From: UBA10427 sp003500135 | GTDB lineage: Bacteria > Bacteroidota > Bacteroidia > Cytophagales > Cyclobacteriaceae | DNA length: 37,180 nt | Reading direction: 5' to 3' | Assembly (NCBI GenBank): GCA_963966275.1 | Contig: CAWZYQ010000019.1 | Span: forward strand, 1 to 37,180 | In this document: in pieces, positions 23,251 to 31,193 of the stretch | Layout: every line of letters begins with the position of its first letter | Position numbering within the stretch: position 1 is the first letter of the stretch | Notes under the pieces: generated by a model | Databases searched by the model: none | What the model was told of the DNA's origin: nothing | What the model saw: only the letters and a program-made list of their open reading frames with translations | Translations under genes and position numbers: made by a program

Positions 23251-24330
23251 ATGTGGACAATTTTTACCAATGAACTAGGGGGACAAGTTCTGTTGGCGTT
23301 TTTTTCGTCTTTATTGGTGGCACTATCAATAACACCACTCATTATTCGTGCTTCGCATATCCACGATTTAACTGCAAAACCGAATTACCGGAGTTCCCAT
23401 CAAGCGCAAATTGCAAATTCGGGAGGTATTGCCCTGTTTATATCAACAACAATTGCCGTTCTGTTCTTTTCACGACTATTAGAAGCTTCAAATGCCCTCT
23501 TTATCATTATTGCGGCGCTTGTTTTGTTTTTTACGGGTGTCATAGATGATTATAAACCCATGCCGGTAATCATCAAATTCATTGGCCAGTTCCTTCCGGC
23601 CATTCTCATGTTGTTGTCCATGAATAAGGAATTCTTTCTTGTGCCATTTTTTATTTATTCGTCCGAATGGCCATCATGGGTTGGTTATTTTTTTTGGGTC
23701 TTATCAATTGTGGCCATAATTAATACCTACAACTTTATAGATGGTATTGATGCATTGATATTTCAATTCGGAACCTATGCCAATTTGGTTTTCGGTATTT
23801 ATTTCTTATTGGCCGGAGAGGTGAACCTGGCAGTTATCGCATTTGCTTTGGCTGGTGGAATATTGGGTATTTATCGATACAATGTACGGCAACATAAAAA
23901 AATATTTTTGGGGGACTCCGGTTCATTGCTTATTGGAGGTTTGATAGGGCTGTTTTCAATCAAATTTCTGGATTTGTCAGCAAATGAAATATATATACAA
24001 AGGTCAGCATTATTGCTTGGAATTCTCTTTGTTCCCGTCGCCGATTTTTTCAGGGTGATTATTGAAAGACTAACCGTAGGAAAGTCACCTTTTTCAGCTG
24101 ACCGGCGACATATACATCACATCGTATTGGATCATTTTAAATACTCACATCAAAAAACCTCGATGATAATTCTGGTTTTCCAAATGTTGATAACTGGTGT
24201 ATTTTATTTATTCAATATGCTGATCGGACAACATATCGTATTATTTAGCTTAATTATGCTCTTATCCTATCTTATTGGTTTTCGATTTCTCGAAAAGCAC
24301 TGGAATATTTCGGTGGCTACCAAAATTTAA
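23251..24330 (+). CDS. WecA/MraY-family undecaprenyl-phosphate phosphosugar transferase
   Basis: This 359-residue integral membrane enzyme transfers a sugar-1-phosphate, usually GlcNAc-1-P or a modified form, from a UDP-sugar to undecaprenyl phosphate. This starts O-antigen, capsule or glycan assembly. About ten hydrophobic helices are present. Family motifs are visible: VIDDYKP after helix 3 (the DDxx metal site), NTYNFIDGIDAL, FLGDSGSLLIG and the loop HIHHIVLDHF near 285-295. These match WecA/WbpL rather than MraY. It begins 29 bases after the dehydratase gene, so it probably uses the UDP-sugar made by the three enzymes upstream, though plain UDP-GlcNAc is possible. Confidence 0.9.
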   Translation: MWTIFTNELGGQVLLAFFSSLLVALSITPLIIRASHIHDLTAKPNYRSSHQAQIANSGGIALFISTTIAVLFFSRLLEASNALFIIIAALVLFFTGVIDDYKPMPVIIKFIGQFLPAILMLLSMNKEFFLVPFFIYSSEWPSWVGYFFWVLSIVAIINTYNFIDGIDALIFQFGTYANLVFGIYFLLAGEVNLAVIAFALAGGILGIYRYNVRQHKKIFLGDSGSLLIGGLIGLFSIKFLDLSANEIYIQRSALLLGILFVPVADFFRVIIERLTVGKSPFSADRRHIHHIVLDHFKYSHQKTSMIILVFQMLITGVFYLFNMLIGQHIVLFSLIMLLSYLIGFRFLEKHWNISVATKI

Positions 24331-24355
24331 AGCCTCTTTGCTTCTTTTACTCCTG

Positions 24356-24386
24356 TTGACACATCGTCTTCAATTTTTTATATTTA
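24356..24386 (+). promoter_or_regulatory. Promoter of the THX gene
   Basis: TTG (24356-24358), a 20-base spacer and TATATTTA (24379-24386) fit the Bacteroidota consensus with one mismatch in the last base. The transcription start would be near 24391, 16 bases before the ATG. Confidence 0.6.
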
Positions 24387-24406
24387 GCTAAACAACAAAA
24401 ACTGAT

Positions 24407-24520
24407 ATGGGAAAAGGAGACAAAAAGACAAAAAAGGGTAAAATTGTAAAAGGGACCTACGGGGCCAGGCGACCCAGGAAGAATAAAAATAAGGCCCTTC
24501 ATCAGGCAAAAGAGAAATAA
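24407..24520 (+). CDS. 30S ribosomal protein THX
   Basis: A 37-codon ORF encodes a very basic protein starting MGKGDKKTKKGKIVKGTYGA and containing RRPRKNKNK. This matches the THX (bTHX) family: the GKGD(K/R)(K/R)T(K/R)(K/R)GKI start and the GTYG...RPRK core are diagnostic. THX lies in a pocket at the top of the 30S head and stabilises 16S rRNA. It is below usual gene-calling length limits and easily missed. It has its own promoter and ends three bases before the convergent stop codon of the WYL regulator gene. Confidence 0.93.
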   Translation: MGKGDKKTKKGKIVKGTYGARRPRKNKNKALHQAKEK

Positions 24521-24523
24521 AGA

Positions 24524-25492
24524 TTAGTTGAGCGCCTGGTTTTTAGTAAGATACCGGGCACTTAACTCATTGACCAACTTAATTACTTCGCTTTTCACTT
24601 CAGTTGGATGGATTTCGATAACCGAGCTTCCAAGAATTAGAATCCACCTGGTAAAAAATGGCATGTCAGTTACGCCGAATGTCAGCCTAAAATAGTCCGG
24701 ATACTCATTCTCCTCCACAAGACCCATATTGTACTTTATGTCTTCAATATACTTCATAACCCCTTTTTCCAGGTTTAAAGTGACTAATCTTATTTCGGTC
24801 CGTGCCTTCAATTCCTCTAAATAATCCTGAAGAGATTTTCTGTTATAGCGATGGAATTTTTTGTTAAGCACTTTCACTTTCTCCATTCTGTCAAGTCTGA
24901 AATCGCGGTAATCCTTTCTAAAATGACAATACCCAATAAGGTGCCAGTGGTTCCCGTAGAAACATATACCTATCGGCTCAATATTCCGTTCGGTAAATTC
25001 CTGCCGATAACCTGAAAAATATTTAACTGATAGCAAATTGTTGTTGACCAGTGCGGATTGAATTTTATCAAAATGCAGAGACGGTTGTTTCCGGGGCATT
25101 GGAAAGTACCATTTTGTTAATACTCTTTGTTCCAGTTTTTCCAACGCATCTTTTTGCTCTGATCTTAATACTGACTTAATCTTATAGACAGCATCAGAGT
25201 GTTGTTTGTAGAGTGTTTCATCTCCCCATTTTTCTACTAACTGATGACTGATGATGAGTGATGAGGCCTCTTCTTTGGTAAATGATATTGGGGGCAGATG
25301 ATAGCCATCAGCAAGGTAATACCCTACTCCTGCTTCAGCCCCTATGGGTACGCCAGCTTCTTCCAGGGCACGAATATCGCGGTATACTGTTCGCAAACTA
25401 ATGTCAAACCGTTCTGCTATTTCGCTGGCCTTAACAATTTTTTTGCTCTGCAGCTGGGTTATGATTGCCTGCAATCGGTCTATTCGATTCAT
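24524..25492 (-). CDS. YafY-type HTH/WYL-domain transcriptional regulator
   Basis: This 322-residue DNA-binding regulator has an N-terminal winged helix-turn-helix at about 1-60 (RLQAIITQLQSKKIVKASEI and ISLRTVYRDIRALEEAG). A central WYL domain follows at about 135-215 with HWHLIGYCHFRKDYRDFRLD, where the WYL signature appears as WHL. A C-terminal WCX-like extension ends the protein. WYL domains sense nucleotides or other ligands. It starts 30 bases after the GyrI-like gene on the same strand, so the pair forms an operon in which that gene is first. The regulated target is not known; self-regulation is likely but not shown. Confidence 0.9.
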   Translation of the reverse strand: MNRIDRLQAIITQLQSKKIVKASEIAERFDISLRTVYRDIRALEEAGVPIGAEAGVGYYLADGYHLPPISFTKEEASSLIISHQLVEKWGDETLYKQHSDAVYKIKSVLRSEQKDALEKLEQRVLTKWYFPMPRKQPSLHFDKIQSALVNNNLLSVKYFSGYRQEFTERNIEPIGICFYGNHWHLIGYCHFRKDYRDFRLDRMEKVKVLNKKFHRYNRKSLQDYLEELKARTEIRLVTLNLEKGVMKYIEDIKYNMGLVEENEYPDYFRLTFGVTDMPFFTRWILILGSSVIEIHPTEVKSEVIKLVNELSARYLTKNQALN

Positions 25493-25522
25493 AAAAAGTA
25501 GCCCGGGTCAAGGGGCATTAAT

Positions 25523-25975
25523 TTAGTGAATTCCCAGTTGAATTTCAGTGATGTTGTTGGGTGAATCAAATTTTTCGTAATGATGATAAACCTCTCTACA
25601 CTCATTAGTTGGGATAAAACCTTTCACTGACATTTCTTTCATCATTCTTTCGAAGCGCTGCCCAATATCTTGTAAACCGCCTTTGTATTCCGAATTAAAA
25701 ACCCTGATCGGTTCTAGTTCACGAAATTTATATTTGGAATTACCTTCTTTTGGATTTTTTACGACAAGCGCAATTTCCAGATGAAATGGTTGAGTAAGGT
25801 CATCAGACATTCCGGTGTAGATAAAATGCATTGGCTCCTCTTCTTCAAGTCCCAGATTTTTAGCTTCATGGTACATGTCCTCAATAACCTCCAAGGCAAC
25901 CTTGTTAATTTGATCTAGTGTCGTAGTCGTGGCATGGTAGAAGATCTTTTTCGGTGAAGTTTGCTTAGTGTTCAT
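25523..25975 (-). CDS. GyrI-like effector-binding-domain protein
   Basis: This 150-residue protein starts MNTKQTSPKKIFYHATTTTL and looks like a stand-alone SRPBCC-unlike, GyrI/effector-binding beta-alpha fold. Supporting stretches are FHLEIALVVKNP at the domain centre, the Gly-rich turn YKGGLQDIGQRFERM and the end NITEIQLGIH. Such domains bind small hydrophobic or cationic molecules and often sit beside YafY/WYL regulators. The frame is open to 26035, but the ATG at 25975 begins at the domain edge and gives normal length. The family call is by resemblance only. Confidence 0.68.
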   Translation of the reverse strand: MNTKQTSPKKIFYHATTTTLDQINKVALEVIEDMYHEAKNLGLEEEEPMHFIYTGMSDDLTQPFHLEIALVVKNPKEGNSKYKFRELEPIRVFNSEYKGGLQDIGQRFERMMKEMSVKGFIPTNECREVYHHYEKFDSPNNITEIQLGIH

Positions 25976-26140
25976 AGTGGATGATTTTAGTGTTAAATGA
26001 TTTAAAAACACTAATCTATGGGCGGATGGTGACAACAGTATGTCAGCAGTGTTATATGTTTATAACTTCCATGAAAAGTTACTTTTCAACCTTTGGCGCT
26101 TTTCGAAGTTTATGTATTTTACCGGTTTAAAATTTATACT

Positions 26141-26350
26141 ATGGCAAAGACCAAAAACCCCCTTGTCCGTGAGATCAACTATATTCTGCTGGCTTTTTTA
26201 CTCACACTTATTGGAATTCTTTTATACGGGTTACTTTTCAATGTCTGGATTAAAACAGTGGAAACAATATTAATTTGGGCTGCCTATACTTATGCAGGAT
26301 TAATAGCGTTAAGGTTTATAAGATGGTTTATAAACTTGTTTAATACATGA
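26141..26350 (+). CDS. Small two-helix membrane protein
   Basis: From the ATG at 26141 this is a 69-residue protein with two membrane helices: about 14-38 (ILLAFLLTLIGILLYGLLFN) and 42-60 (ETILIWAAYTYAGLIALRF). It begins with the basic MAKTKNPLVRE and ends FINLFNT. The frame is open upstream to 26093, but the start at 26141 gives a clean topology. Its stop overlaps the ATG of the following broken gene (ATGA at 26347-26350), so the two were translationally coupled. No family is recognised. Confidence 0.6.
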   Translation: MAKTKNPLVREINYILLAFLLTLIGILLYGLLFNVWIKTVETILIWAAYTYAGLIALRFIRWFINLFNT

Positions 26351-26854
26351 TCCGAATTAATTTGGTTTTAATCCTGATGCTATTCCGTCGACTTTTATCC
26401 GCTCAAATTATTCCAGATAGTACAGCTTTTGATTTTTTGGTGGGTAAGTGGGATGTCCAGTGGTACAATCCTGATAGTTCTATTCGGTCGGGTACGAATC
26501 CTATATAAAATTTTAGGAGGAAATGTACTCCAGGAAAATCTTCTTGTAGAAGATAACTCAAATTTGGCAGGTTATGAAGGAAAAAGCTGGTCTGTATTCA
26601 ATACACGGGATGATACCTGGCGTCAGACATGGGTAGATAATCAAAGTGGATATATTGAATTCAAGGGGGTTTTAGAAGATAATCGAAAAATTTTTAGAAC
26701 GAAAATAAAAGTGCAAGGAGAAAAAGATTTCGTTTCTCAAAAGGTATTCTACAATATTTCTCCCAATAGTTTCACATGGGACTGGATGAGGTCAGAAAAT
26801 GGCGGGGAAGACTGGGTACTTCTTTGGCGAATCTATTACAAAAGACAAGAATAG
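26347..26854 (+). pseudogene. Frameshifted gene for an exported DUF1579-like protein
   Basis: The frame from ATG 26347 begins MIRINLVLILMLFRRLLSAQ, a signal peptide, and continues FDFLVGKWDVQWYNPDSS before stopping at TAA 26506-26508. The next frame then carries on with the same fold: LYKILGGNVLQENL, GKSWSVFNTRDDTWRQTWVD, down to the TAG at 26854. The order (FLxGxWD, then GG.xxQE, then KSxSxYxxxxxxWxQTWVD) is that of secreted DUF1579-like proteins. One extra base, most simply a C at 26500-26501, explains the break. Removing it gives about 168 residues. It is either a recent pseudogene or a sequencing error; programmed frameshifting is less likely because no slippery site is evident. Confidence 0.75.
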
Positions 26855-26953
26855 CATTAGCAAATGGAAGTGGTCAAATTTCACGGATATTTCGCGATAA
26901 ATATATACAAAAGCCGGCAATAAACATGTTTTAGTATTTTAATGAATAATTAT

Positions 26954-27850
26954 TTAGCACTGTCTCGTCAAGCTTTGCAATAAAAATAAAAGCTCGTCCT
27001 TTATCAGATCAAACCGCGTCCAGGGTAAAAAATGATCTTCACCTTTTAGTATAATTGTCTTTAGATTTTTCTTATCGGGTATTTTGTTTTCGAGATATGC
27101 CACATTTTCGAATGGCACTAACCTATCGGAGGTACCATGCAAAACAATCGCTTTGGAAGTAAAATCACCCCATTTTTTATCCAGATTTTTGAGTTCTGAA
27201 ACATGGCTAAACTTCTCTGCCGCTGCCACCTTCATGGCCATTGGTACCATCCATTTGGTCATTTTCCATTTCGCCATTTTAGCTATTTTTATATCTTTTT
27301 CATTATAGGGATCGAGCGCCGGCGCCAATAGCACGATTGTCTCATATATTTCAGGAAATAAGATCGCCATTTGTGCAATCACAGGCCCACCGTAGGAATG
27401 GCCCACTAGAATGAAATCCTGAAAGCCATATTTCCTTTGAAGCGCCTGGTGCAGGGTATTAGCTTGTTTCTCAAGTGAAGTCATGGGTTCACCAAACTGA
27501 GAGTACCCATATCCGGGGCGATCCACACTGATGAGATTGGCCTTTTGAGTAAGTTCCTTATCGGATAGGAATCTAGCATAATCACTTAATGAACCGGGCG
27601 CCCCGTGAACAAAGACAATTGTCGGGGAAGATTTTGATTTAAGCTGGGCAACATACCTAACACTTGTGCTATCCAGCCTGACTTGTTCTACAACGAATCT
27701 GGATCCTTCAATATTCCGGATTTTACGCCATAGAACCTCATCTGAATCCCTGAATTGCAAGTTAAATGGAAGTTGAGCTGAAGCCATCATTAATAGAATC
27801 AGGAATGTTGCCAGCAAAACATATCTTTTTTTTGGTAGCTTTTTTAGCAT
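26954..27850 (-). CDS. Membrane-anchored alpha/beta hydrolase
   Basis: This 298-residue protein has an N-terminal hydrophobic helix (about 10-25, VLLATFLILLMMASA) and then a classical alpha/beta hydrolase. The oxyanion region is VHGAPGS (81-87), the nucleophile Ser152 is in GHSYGG, the acid is probably Asp242 in HGTSDRLVP, and the base is His273 in GEDHFLPW. The triad is complete. It probably hydrolyses an ester or lipid at the outer face of the inner membrane, but the substrate cannot be told. It stands 48 bases downstream of the zinc-ribbon membrane protein gene on the same strand, so they may be co-transcribed. Confidence 0.87.
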   Translation of the reverse strand: MLKKLPKKRYVLLATFLILLMMASAQLPFNLQFRDSDEVLWRKIRNIEGSRFVVEQVRLDSTSVRYVAQLKSKSSPTIVFVHGAPGSLSDYARFLSDKELTQKANLISVDRPGYGYSQFGEPMTSLEKQANTLHQALQRKYGFQDFILVGHSYGGPVIAQMAILFPEIYETIVLLAPALDPYNEKDIKIAKMAKWKMTKWMVPMAMKVAAAEKFSHVSELKNLDKKWGDFTSKAIVLHGTSDRLVPFENVAYLENKIPDKKNLKTIILKGEDHFLPWTRFDLIKDELLFLLQSLTRQC

Positions 27851-27898
27851 GGGTAATTGTTGTGTTGCCCCTCAAACATCACACCAATGAACGATGAC

Positions 27899-28801
27899 CT
27901 ATTCCTGAATGTTTTCTACATCAAACTCTTCCAAAAACTCGCTGGCCTGTTTGGTTGAATAAAAGTCATATGACAAGGTCTGCCCCGTTCCTAAGGCAAT
28001 TTGTATAGTAACACTTGAAACACCTTCGTCAGACTTAAATACCAATTTGTCTGGTAATTGATAATTATCCGCATCTTGAGAGAGTTTGGCGATTTTATGC
28101 ACTTTATTGCGATTTGCTCCGCAATACCTACACTGGTAATGGCGCTGCAATTCACCTTCTGAGTATTCAGTAGGCTCAACTAATATCTTCTCTTCTACCT
28201 GTCTCATGGTCTGAAATCCACAGGTATTGCATCGGCGTGCTTCCAAATGTCCCGGGTATTTTTCAATGTGAACATCGCCTGTTGCCTCATCTACCCAAAC
28301 GTCATAATCTACACTAAAAACATTTTCCTCGGCTTGCATGCCTTCTTCGAGGTGAACATCTTCTTCCTCCTCGCTCAAAAGTTTCATTTTGTTACCGGTT
28401 TTAGGGTTGATGCGTGGTTTATAACGAAACTCATTCAATGATTTTCTTAGTCGGGCAGGATAGGTGTATTTGAATAGTAAATGTGAAACATAATAGATGA
28501 GTGTTCCGATACAAATTGCGATAAATAACCTTATGAATATCCAAAATACACTTGAAACAACAGTTTCGTGGTATAATGTATTGATGATAAAGGTAATGGC
28601 AACCGATAGGAAGATCATTGCAGTGAAATTCATCCTGGCTGAGTGATCCCGCAGACAATCGTATTTTTCTTTGTAGGTTTTTTGTGCACCTAACCGGGAT
28701 TTGTGAATGATTATGGTTGTGAAAGCCGACAGAATTGCCAACCCTGCCAATCCATACATTACCAGGTTCCATATTCCTAAAAATTCAGCGTATGATTTCA
28801 T
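27899..28801 (-). CDS. Multi-helix membrane protein with zinc-ribbon domain
   Basis: This 300-residue protein has about three or four membrane helices in residues 8-110, among them VMYGLAGLAILSAFTTIII and FIRLFIAICIGTLIYYVSHL. A basic segment and an acidic linker (LLSEEEEDVHLEEGMQAEE) follow. The zinc-ribbon region near 185-232 has two Cys pairs: RRCNTCGFQT and QCRYCGANR. The end looks like a small beta domain. The tail is probably cytoplasmic. I do not recognise the family; a sensor or quality-control role would be a guess. It is divergent from the trp operon, with a 371-base intergenic region between the start codons. Confidence 0.75.
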   Translation of the reverse strand: MKSYAEFLGIWNLVMYGLAGLAILSAFTTIIIHKSRLGAQKTYKEKYDCLRDHSARMNFTAMIFLSVAITFIINTLYHETVVSSVFWIFIRLFIAICIGTLIYYVSHLLFKYTYPARLRKSLNEFRYKPRINPKTGNKMKLLSEEEEDVHLEEGMQAEENVFSVDYDVWVDEATGDVHIEKYPGHLEARRCNTCGFQTMRQVEEKILVEPTEYSEGELQRHYQCRYCGANRNKVHKIAKLSQDADNYQLPDKLVFKSDEGVSSVTIQIALGTGQTLSYDFYSTKQASEFLEEFDVENIQE

Positions 28802-28994
28802 AGGTAGTTGATATTTATATATTTCAAATAATAATCAGATTTAATTGTTCAATATAAAATTAAAAACACAAAATACCCAACCCCCTTTATTCCATAGGTT
28901 ACCTGGGCCTTAAATCCATCATAGGTGTTGTAATATATCAACATACAGATGACGCCATTAATTTAGGTATTGAAAAAAAATTATAGTAGGTGTG

Positions 28995-29025
28995 TTGGCA
29001 CAAGTAAAATCAATTTCTATATTTG
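28995..29025 (+). promoter_or_regulatory. Promoter of the trp operon
   Basis: TTG (28995-28997), a 20-base spacer and TATATTTG (29018-29025) match the Bacteroidota consensus. By the spacing seen at the SRP RNA gene, transcription should start near 29030, only about three bases before the leader-peptide ATG. The rest of 28802-28994 is AT-rich and shows no gene. Confidence 0.8.
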
Positions 29026-29032
29026 GCATCAA

Positions 29033-29095
29033 ATGAAAACGAAATCGACATATACATTCTTCTGGTGGTGGCACAGGGCATATTATCGGCGCTGA
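29033..29095 (+). CDS. trpL: trp leader peptide (MKTKSTYTFFWWWHRAYYRR)
   Basis: A 20-codon ORF with three consecutive TGG codons (29063-29071) precedes the trp operon terminator. It is the ribosome sensor of an attenuator. When charged tRNA-Trp is scarce, the ribosome stalls at the Trp codons and leaves 29091-29099 free. When tryptophan is plentiful it runs to the TGA at 29093-29095, covers that segment and allows the terminator to form. Tyr and Phe codons (FF, Y, YY) are also unusually frequent, so shortage of other aromatic amino acids might also cause stalling; this is inference. Confidence 0.93.
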   Translation: MKTKSTYTFFWWWHRAYYRR

Positions 29096-29155
29096 ACAGA
29101 AGAGGTACGTTATAAAATATTGGAAAAGGCCTGCTGTTCAGCAGGTCTTTTTTTT
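29057..29155 (+). promoter_or_regulatory. trp attenuator with competing RNA structures
   Basis: Region 1 (29057-29064, TTCTTCTG) can pair with 29097-29104 (CAGAAGAG) over 8 bp with one G-U. Region 2 (29091-29099, GCTGAACAG) is the exact complement of region 3 (29134-29142, CTGTTCAGC), giving a 9-bp antiterminator. Regions 3 and 4 form the terminator listed separately. Region 2 overlaps the leader stop codon, as ribosome control requires. Confidence 0.9.
29124..29155 (+). terminator. Attenuator terminator
   Basis: AAAAGGCCTGCTG (29124-29136) pairs with CAGCAGGTCTTTT (29139-29151), 13 bp with one G-U, top pair probably open. A run of T to 29155 forms the tail. It lies 19 bases before the trpE start. 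Confidence 0.92.
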
Positions 29156-29173
29156 GACTAAAACTTTATCATT

Positions 29174-30595
29174 TTGGAAAAAAAATATATAATATCAACG
29201 CATTATGAAAGGCTTATAGCGGATGTGGTGACCCCTGTAAGCATTTACCTCAATATTCGCGATAAGTTTGCCGGGGCCATAATGTTGGAAAGCTCAGACT
29301 ACCACAGCGATGAAAACAGTTTCAGTTATATCTGTTTCAATCCCATAGCTTCCTTTGAGATGTCCGGCAAATCTCTAAAACGGTCTTATCCTGATGGTAA
29401 AATAGATCAAAAAGGCTTATCTACACCGAAGGACGCCATCGAAGAGTTACAGGGATTTGCACAAACATTTAAATCGGATAATCTAAATTTTGACTTCATA
29501 TCGAACGGACTTTTCGGTTACATAGCATATGAGGCCGTCCAGTATTTCGAGGATATCACCTTTGATCAAAAAAAGAAAGATGAGTACAACATACCTGATA
29601 TTCTGTATAAAACTTACCGAAATATCATAGCCATCAACCATTTCAATTCAGAAATGTATGTTTTCGACCATTGTGTAGAAGGGGTCCACAATGAGTCTAA
29701 TCTCAGTGAGATCATCAGCCTGATAAAGAGTAAAAATTTTGCAGCCTATCATTTTGAAAAGGTTGGTGATGAATCCTCCAATTTTAATGACACGGAATTT
29801 TTGGGGATCATTAAAAAGGGAAAAGGTCATTGCCACCGTGGTGATGTGTTTCAAATTGTTCTTTCCAGAAGGTTTCAGAATAAATTCAAAGGCGACGAAT
29901 TCAATGTTTACAGGGCGCTCAGGGCTATTAATCCGTCACCTTACCTCTTCTTTTTTGATTATGGTAGTTTTAAGATTTTCGGGTCATCCCCTGAAGCACA
30001 GATTGTTGTCAAAGACGGTGAAGCATCCATTTATCCTATAGCAGGTACATTCAGGCGATCGGGAAATGACATGGCAGATGCCGAACTGGCGCAGAAACTT
30101 TCGGAAGATGTTAAGGAAAACTCAGAGCATATAATGCTGGTGGATCTTGCACGAAATGACCTGAGCAGAAGTGGCGAGGACGTTGAAGTGGAAACGTTTA
30201 AGGAAATTCAATACTACTCACACGTGATCCACCTGGTTTCCAAAGTTACCGGTAAACTAAATAGCGATACGCAAACTGCCCAGATTGTGGCTGATACATT
30301 CCCGGCAGGTACGCTTTCGGGAGCTCCCAAACATATGGCCATGGAGCTGATCGATCAATATGAGCCTACCAAAAGAGGCTACTATGGAGGGGCCATCGGT
30401 TACTTTGGCTTCGATGGCAATTTCAATCATGCCATTATGATCAGGTCATTTTTGAGTAAAAACAATACGCTTTTCTACCAGGCAGGTGCAGGGGTAGTGG
30501 CCAAGTCGAAAGAAGAAAATGAATTGCAGGAAGTAAATAACAAATTGGCTGCTTTGAAGGCTGCCATTGCTGCGGCCGGAAGAATAAAAAATTAG
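29174..30595 (+). CDS. trpE: Anthranilate synthase component I
   Basis: TrpE turns chorismate into anthranilate with ammonia from TrpG, the first committed step to tryptophan. The 473-residue protein starts at TTG 29174, and no ATG gives a full N-terminus; MEKKYIISTHYERL aligns with family starts. The N-terminal domain holds the LLES-type tryptophan-feedback motif, here as MLESSDYHSDENSFSYI near 36-52. The chorismate-binding half has SPEAQIV, YPIAGTFRRSG, DVKENSEHIMLVDLARNDL, FPAGTLSGAPK and GGAIGYFGFDG. All catalytic blocks are present. Expression is set by the attenuator just upstream, and feedback inhibition by tryptophan is likely. Confidence 0.97.
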   Translation: MEKKYIISTHYERLIADVVTPVSIYLNIRDKFAGAIMLESSDYHSDENSFSYICFNPIASFEMSGKSLKRSYPDGKIDQKGLSTPKDAIEELQGFAQTFKSDNLNFDFISNGLFGYIAYEAVQYFEDITFDQKKKDEYNIPDILYKTYRNIIAINHFNSEMYVFDHCVEGVHNESNLSEIISLIKSKNFAAYHFEKVGDESSNFNDTEFLGIIKKGKGHCHRGDVFQIVLSRRFQNKFKGDEFNVYRALRAINPSPYLFFFDYGSFKIFGSSPEAQIVVKDGEASIYPIAGTFRRSGNDMADAELAQKLSEDVKENSEHIMLVDLARNDLSRSGEDVEVETFKEIQYYSHVIHLVSKVTGKLNSDTQTAQIVADTFPAGTLSGAPKHMAMELIDQYEPTKRGYYGGAIGYFGFDGNFNHAIMIRSFLSKNNTLFYQAGAGVVAKSKEENELQEVNNKLAALKAAIAAAGRIKN

Positions 30596-30598
30596 CAC

Positions 30599-31174
30599 AT
30601 GAATATTCTAGTTATCGATAATTACGATTCATTTACTTATAACCTGGTGCATATTATCAGGGAGCTGGGGTATTCAAGGCAGCTTAAGATTTTCCGAAAT
30701 GATAAAATTGAAGTGGAAGAAGTAGCTGATTACGATAAAATCCTTTTATCTCCGGGGCCTGGTATTCCTGAAGAAGCAGGCATTATGCTGGATGTTATTC
30801 GCCAGTATGGTCCATCAAAAAGTATTCTGGGGGTTTGCCTGGGCCACCAGGGCATTGGTGAGGTATATGGCGCCAGGCTTTATAATATGCCGGAAGTGTT
30901 TCACGGGGTGCAAAAAACCACACATATCATTACCGATATAAGTGATTATATATATAAAGATTTGCCAAATAAGTTTCAGGTTTGCCGCTATCACTCATGG
31001 TCAGTCGAAAGCGCAAGTGTCAACGGGGATCTCGAAATCACATCTGTCGATGATGAGGGAATAGTTATGGGAATACAGCACAAAAAATTTGATGTAAGAG
31101 GGGTGCAGTTCCATCCTGAATCGGTGATTACCGAACACGGAAAAAAAATGATTGAAAACTGGATTAAACACTAA
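30599..31174 (+). CDS. trpG: Anthranilate synthase component II (glutamine amidotransferase)
   Basis: TrpG releases ammonia from glutamine and channels it to TrpE. The 191-residue protein has the class I amidotransferase triad: Cys80 in GVCLGHQ, His172 and Glu174 in VQFHPES. SPGPGIPEEAG (51-61) is the oxyanion-strand motif. It follows trpE by three bases. PabA for folate is the same family and could share this subunit; no separate pabA is seen here. The end overlaps the longest possible trpD frame. Confidence 0.97.
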   Translation: MNILVIDNYDSFTYNLVHIIRELGYSRQLKIFRNDKIEVEEVADYDKILLSPGPGIPEEAGIMLDVIRQYGPSKSILGVCLGHQGIGEVYGARLYNMPEVFHGVQKTTHIITDISDYIYKDLPNKFQVCRYHSWSVESASVNGDLEITSVDDEGIVMGIQHKKFDVRGVQFHPESVITEHGKKMIENWIKH

Positions 31175-31193
31175 TCGTACGAAAATGCTTTTA

